The notes under the pieces: generated by a model
Told to the model about the DNA's origin: nothing
Databases searched by the model: none
Seen by the model: only the letters and a program-made list of their open reading frames with translations
Source: Geotoga petraea
GTDB lineage: Bacteria > Thermotogota > Thermotogae > Petrotogales > Petrotogaceae
NCBI RefSeq assembly: GCF_900102615.1
Contig: NZ_FMYV01000003.1
Location: forward strand, 62,001 to 126,000
DNA length: 64,000 nt
Reading direction: 5' to 3'
Shown: positions 61,376 to 64,000 of the stretch, in pieces
Layout of the letters: each line of letters opens with the position of its first letter
Position numbering within the stretch: position 1 is the stretch's first letter
Translations under genes and position numbers: made by a program

Positions 61376-62995
61376 CTAATTTTTTTCATATATTTCATAT
61401 ATACTTTTAAATTCAAGGTGATTTTCTTTAAATATTTTTAGTATTTTAGGGTCAAAATGTGTTGGCTGAGTTTTTATATCTCCTTCCACTATTATTTTAT
61501 AAGCTTCTTCGTGTGATAAAGCAGGTTTGTAAGTTCTTTTGCTTCTGAGAGAATCATATACATCAGCTAAAGCAACAATTCTTGCTTCAAGCGGTATATT
61601 TTCACCAGATAAACCATAAGGATAACCAGAACCATCGAATTTCTCATGATGGTATAAAGCTATATTTTTAGCAAAAGAAAATTCGTCATCTTCATCCAAG
61701 ATTTCTGCAGCATAAAGAGTGTGTTTTTTCATCTCTTCGTACTCATCAATAGTCAAACGTCCTTCTTTGTTCAATATTTTTTTGTCGATCATCAATTTTC
61801 CGAGGTCGTGAAGAGGAGAATAATAAAATATATTATTTGTAAAAAAGCTGTCTTTACCCAATTTTTCAGCTATTAATTTTGAATAATCTGCTACTCTTTC
61901 TATATGTTTCCCTGTGATATCGTCGTATTTTTCAGCTATTTTAGACAATTTTTTAGAAAAAGCAATATAAGAACCTTCTAATTTGTTGTATGTAAGTTCT
62001 AACTCTTTGTACAAATTTTCCAGTTCGTCGTTAGAAGACGAAATTTCTTCATATGAAGCGCTTAAATTTTCAATTAATTCAATAAATTCTCTGACAGCCA
62101 GTTCCTCTACTTCTCTCAATTCCTTAAGTTCTTGAAATTCATAATTTTTGTTTTTAATTTTTTCTAAAATTGAATCAAATTGAACTTCGGGTATGATTTT
62201 CATGCTTTGGTCATCTAACAATCTTAATTCATTAAGTAAAATTTCAATGGATTCTATCATGTCTTCGTATTCGTCCTCAAAATTTTGTAAAAGTTTCACA
62301 GTTTTTTTCTTAGAATTTAGATTCCATATAATCATAGCCAAGGTTATAATTGAAGCTATAAAAAGAAAATATACTTGTAAAGTAATATTCAAAGAAGTTA
62401 CTACTTTTATACCGCCATAACTATTTTTGTCATTCAAATAAAAATTAAAATCAGAGAAGGTTAAATGATTAATGTCATTATATTTCATATTCTTTTTAAA
62501 AATTCCGTTTGTAAGAATTCTCCCATTTTTATCAAATGAAGAAAATAGAACGCTTTCATTATTTAATTTCAATGATTCCATTTTAATTTTACTTAGAGAA
62601 TAACCATCACTAAAACGCGATGCCAAATAAATTTCATCTTTATTTGAATATAGATAATAATCATTTCCATTAAAAGTGAATGGATCAATCTTTTTCTCTT
62701 CTAAATTATTTGGTATTGTTTTAATTATATTCATGTTTAGATCATAAAAATATACTTCTGAGAAAAATGATTCAAGGCTTTTATATTCTGAATATTTCTT
62801 AGCGCTTGATAACTTTTGCCTGTAATCTTCTACAGTTTTTTCAAAATTTTCTAAATTATTTGAAGAAACTGTACTCAAAGTAGTAGAAAATATGGCAAGC
62901 ACTAAACCCCAAAAAATTATTATGGCAGCAACTAAAAAATAATTCTGTAAGGATATATTTCTTACAGTTCTTTTAAAAATTTGTTTAAACTTCAT
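61376..62995 (-). CDS. HD-GYP c-di-GMP phosphodiesterase with extracytoplasmic sensor
   Basis: Degrades c-di-GMP. Two helices (about 20-42 and 203-224) enclose an extracytoplasmic sensor of about 160 residues. A coiled coil (about 230-355) connects to the HD-GYP domain (about 360-539). Active-site residues are intact: KHIERVADYSKL, LHDLGKLMIDKKIL, MKKHT, YHHEKFDGSGYPYGLSG and LADVYDSLRSKRTYKP. The start is ATG 62995, seven bases after GGGAGA; the TTG five codons earlier overlaps that site. Its catalytic half is close to that of the 43-kb HD-GYP protein, whose sensor differs. Confidence 0.93.
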   Translation of the reverse strand: MKFKQIFKRTVRNISLQNYFLVAAIIIFWGLVLAIFSTTLSTVSSNNLENFEKTVEDYRQKLSSAKKYSEYKSLESFFSEVYFYDLNMNIIKTIPNNLEEKKIDPFTFNGNDYYLYSNKDEIYLASRFSDGYSLSKIKMESLKLNNESVLFSSFDKNGRILTNGIFKKNMKYNDINHLTFSDFNFYLNDKNSYGGIKVVTSLNITLQVYFLFIASIITLAMIIWNLNSKKKTVKLLQNFEDEYEDMIESIEILLNELRLLDDQSMKIIPEVQFDSILEKIKNKNYEFQELKELREVEELAVREFIELIENLSASYEEISSSNDELENLYKELELTYNKLEGSYIAFSKKLSKIAEKYDDITGKHIERVADYSKLIAEKLGKDSFFTNNIFYYSPLHDLGKLMIDKKILNKEGRLTIDEYEEMKKHTLYAAEILDEDDEFSFAKNIALYHHEKFDGSGYPYGLSGENIPLEARIVALADVYDSLRSKRTYKPALSHEEAYKIIVEGDIKTQPTHFDPKILKIFKENHLEFKSIYEIYEKN

Positions 62996-63057
62996 ATTAT
63001 ACTCTCCCAAGAAAAATTGATAATGAAAATTATTTCACACAATTTTATTATAACATA

Positions 63058-63495
63058 TCACTTGATAGATTTAAAAAAATCTATTAATTTTTTAAGCCTT
63101 TTTATTCTTAAATTATCTTCAAAATTTTGGGCCTTGTCTAATGAAAATTCTAAATATTTTATATTTCTATCTATGGAAGTTTTTTCATTTCTTTTCATGC
63201 TGAATTCATCTGAAATAAATGTAGATTTTAAAATATTTAAAGGTAATTCAGTAACGATTCTTTCATGATAAGGATCAAAAATTATTTTGTTATAAGCTTC
63301 TTTACTAACGATTCTATCTCCAAAAGAATTGATTATTTTCATTTTTTTTGAAGAAGTACTTGAGAGCTTATTTAGATGGTTTTTTTGGACTTCTTTGAAA
63401 CAGTTTTTACAATATTCAATATGCTTAACTATACCGTCCTCTATTATTGTCTGTTGTATATCAGAATCTTTAGAGTTACACAAATTACAAGCCAA
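63058..63495 (-). CDS. McsA-like zinc-finger protein (145 aa)
   Basis: The N-terminus has two Cys pairs (CNLC at 3-6 and CKNC at about 29-32) that form a probable treble-clef or ribbon zinc site. The C-terminus (IKYLEFSLDKAQNFEDNLRIKRLKKLI) resembles a degenerate UVR motif. This is the outline of McsA, an activator of the McsB arginine kinase that marks proteins for ClpCP, but the middle part is not clearly similar and no mcsB or clpC is next to it. The gene lies 13 bp after pth and is probably cotranscribed with it. Confidence 0.65.
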   Translation of the reverse strand: MACNLCNSKDSDIQQTIIEDGIVKHIEYCKNCFKEVQKNHLNKLSSTSSKKMKIINSFGDRIVSKEAYNKIIFDPYHERIVTELPLNILKSTFISDEFSMKRNEKTSIDRNIKYLEFSLDKAQNFEDNLRIKRLKKLIDFFKSIK

Positions 63496-63508
63496 AATGC
63501 TACACCTC

Positions 63509-64000
63509 TTATATTAAAAAATCACCATTATATTTATTCATGCTTTTTTCTAAATTACCTTCTAAAATCATGCCAATCGCATTTGATACTTCATCTAAAA
63601 TTTTATACAAATCGTAAATTTCTTCTTTTGAAAATTTTGACAAAACGAAATCAGCCAAATCAATATAATCTGGCTTCTTTCCTACACCTATTCTTATTCT
63701 TGGGAAATTCTTGGTGCCTAAAACCTTAATTATACTTTTCATACCATTGTGCCCGCCATCTGAGCCAGTTGGTCGGATTCTAATTTTTCCAAAGTCTAAA
63801 GCCACATCATCATATATAACGACAATGTTTTCAGGATCTGTCATTCCATATTTCTTAAACAGTTCAGGGAAAATTTGTCCACTAAGGTTCATATAAGTCA
63901 TAGGTTTAACCAGGATAAAGTCGTTAGTTTCTAAAGCCTCAAAAGTTCTACCAGAAGTTTTTTTAAAATCTATAAATTTGTTGTTCTCAACATATTGATC
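63509..64000 (-). CDS. pth: Peptidyl-tRNA hydrolase (N-terminus beyond window)
   Basis: Releases peptides from prematurely dropped peptidyl-tRNA, cytoplasmic. The frame is open to the window edge, and the residues upstream of an internal Met (FILVKPMTYMNLSGQ) are the conserved Pth block, so the internal ATG at 63901 is not the start. VIYDDVALDFGKIRIRPTGS and GGHNGMKSI (tRNA-binding Asn) and RIRIGVGKKP are diagnostic. The catalytic histidine lies in the missing N-terminal part. About 163 of an expected ~185-190 residues are visible. Confidence 0.95.
   Translation of the reverse strand, partial: DQYVENNKFIDFKKTSGRTFEALETNDFILVKPMTYMNLSGQIFPELFKKYGMTDPENIVVIYDDVALDFGKIRIRPTGSDGGHNGMKSIIKVLGTKNFPRIRIGVGKKPDYIDLADFVLSKFSKEEIYDLYKILDEVSNAIGMILEGNLEKSMNKYNGDFLI

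Noticed and set aside
63509-63901. Pth starting at the internal Met (63901)
   Set aside because: Conserved Pth residues (ILVKP) lie upstream of that Met in the same open frame, so the gene is cut by the window edge and not short.

Overview
The window is a low-GC (roughly 30% by eye), gene-dense bacterial chromosome segment. Protein style and content suggest the Thermotogota, most likely order Petrotogales (Geotoga/Oceanotoga/Petrotoga-like): many oligopeptide/oligosaccharide ABC genes, several c-di-GMP and chemotaxis proteins, subtilase lipoproteins, frequent TTG/GTG starts and short tight operons. The taxon is inferred from resemblance, not from a marker gene. There is no prophage, transposase or CRISPR array; all 64 kb read as resident chromosome. 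Both ends cut genes: a sugar permease on the left and peptidyl-tRNA hydrolase (pth) on the right.

Layout. 0-3 kb: two sugar ABC permeases, an unknown protein, and pyroglutamyl-peptidase. 3-6 kb: a GntR/YtrA regulator with an ABC exporter (ATPase plus large permease). 5.9-7.5 kb: an ExbB/ExbD-like proton-channel set of three genes. 7.5-13.2 kb: a surface-protease locus (Ig/Fn3-like lipoprotein, subtilase lipoprotein, PrcB-domain protein) that recalls the dentilisin complex of treponemes. 13.4-17.4 kb: galE, a GNAT gene with an attenuator-like leader, and ftsH. 17.6-22.7 kb: a CsoR-like regulator heading an operon with a CtpA protease, two unknown membrane proteins and an RND/MMPL exporter. 22.7-25.2 kb: a metallopeptidase-like protein with propeller-like and barrel-like regions. 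25.2-26.2 kb: a patch of hairpin repeats followed by tRNA-Leu, initiator tRNA-Met and elongator tRNA-Met.

26-36 kb: an S9 peptidase, a HAD phosphatase, and a seven-gene opp-type ABC operon bracketed by a metallo-beta-lactamase-fold hydrolase and a metallophosphoesterase. 36-43 kb: an unknown exported protein, a GGDEF / ECF-S / degenerate-S41 operon, two small membrane proteins, and a pyridoxal/pyridoxamine kinase. 43-48 kb: an operon of HD-GYP, GGDEF and chemoreceptor. 48-54 kb: rubrerythrin-VIT1, methyladenine glycosylase, an ABC-2 exporter, a second chemoreceptor and a DegV protein. 54-64 kb: DUF2804, a two-component system with a Met-rich secreted neighbour, tRNAs Lys-Leu-Gly, a membrane-anchored propeller protein, RNase G, a second HD-GYP protein, a McsA-like protein and pth.

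The themes are extracellular or envelope proteolysis with peptide uptake and finishing (subtilase, CtpA, S9, Pcp, opp, FtsH), and c-di-GMP/chemotaxis signalling (two GGDEF with intact inhibitory sites, two HD-GYP, two MCPs). The loci I judge most worth follow-up are the subtilase/PrcB/lipoprotein module, the three-gene ExbBD-like set with a probable ATT start, the metallopeptidase-propeller-barrel protein, the CsoR variant with a Cys-Tyr-Cys triad, and a family of intergenic hairpins flanked by CAACAAC/AGTTGGAAG arms.
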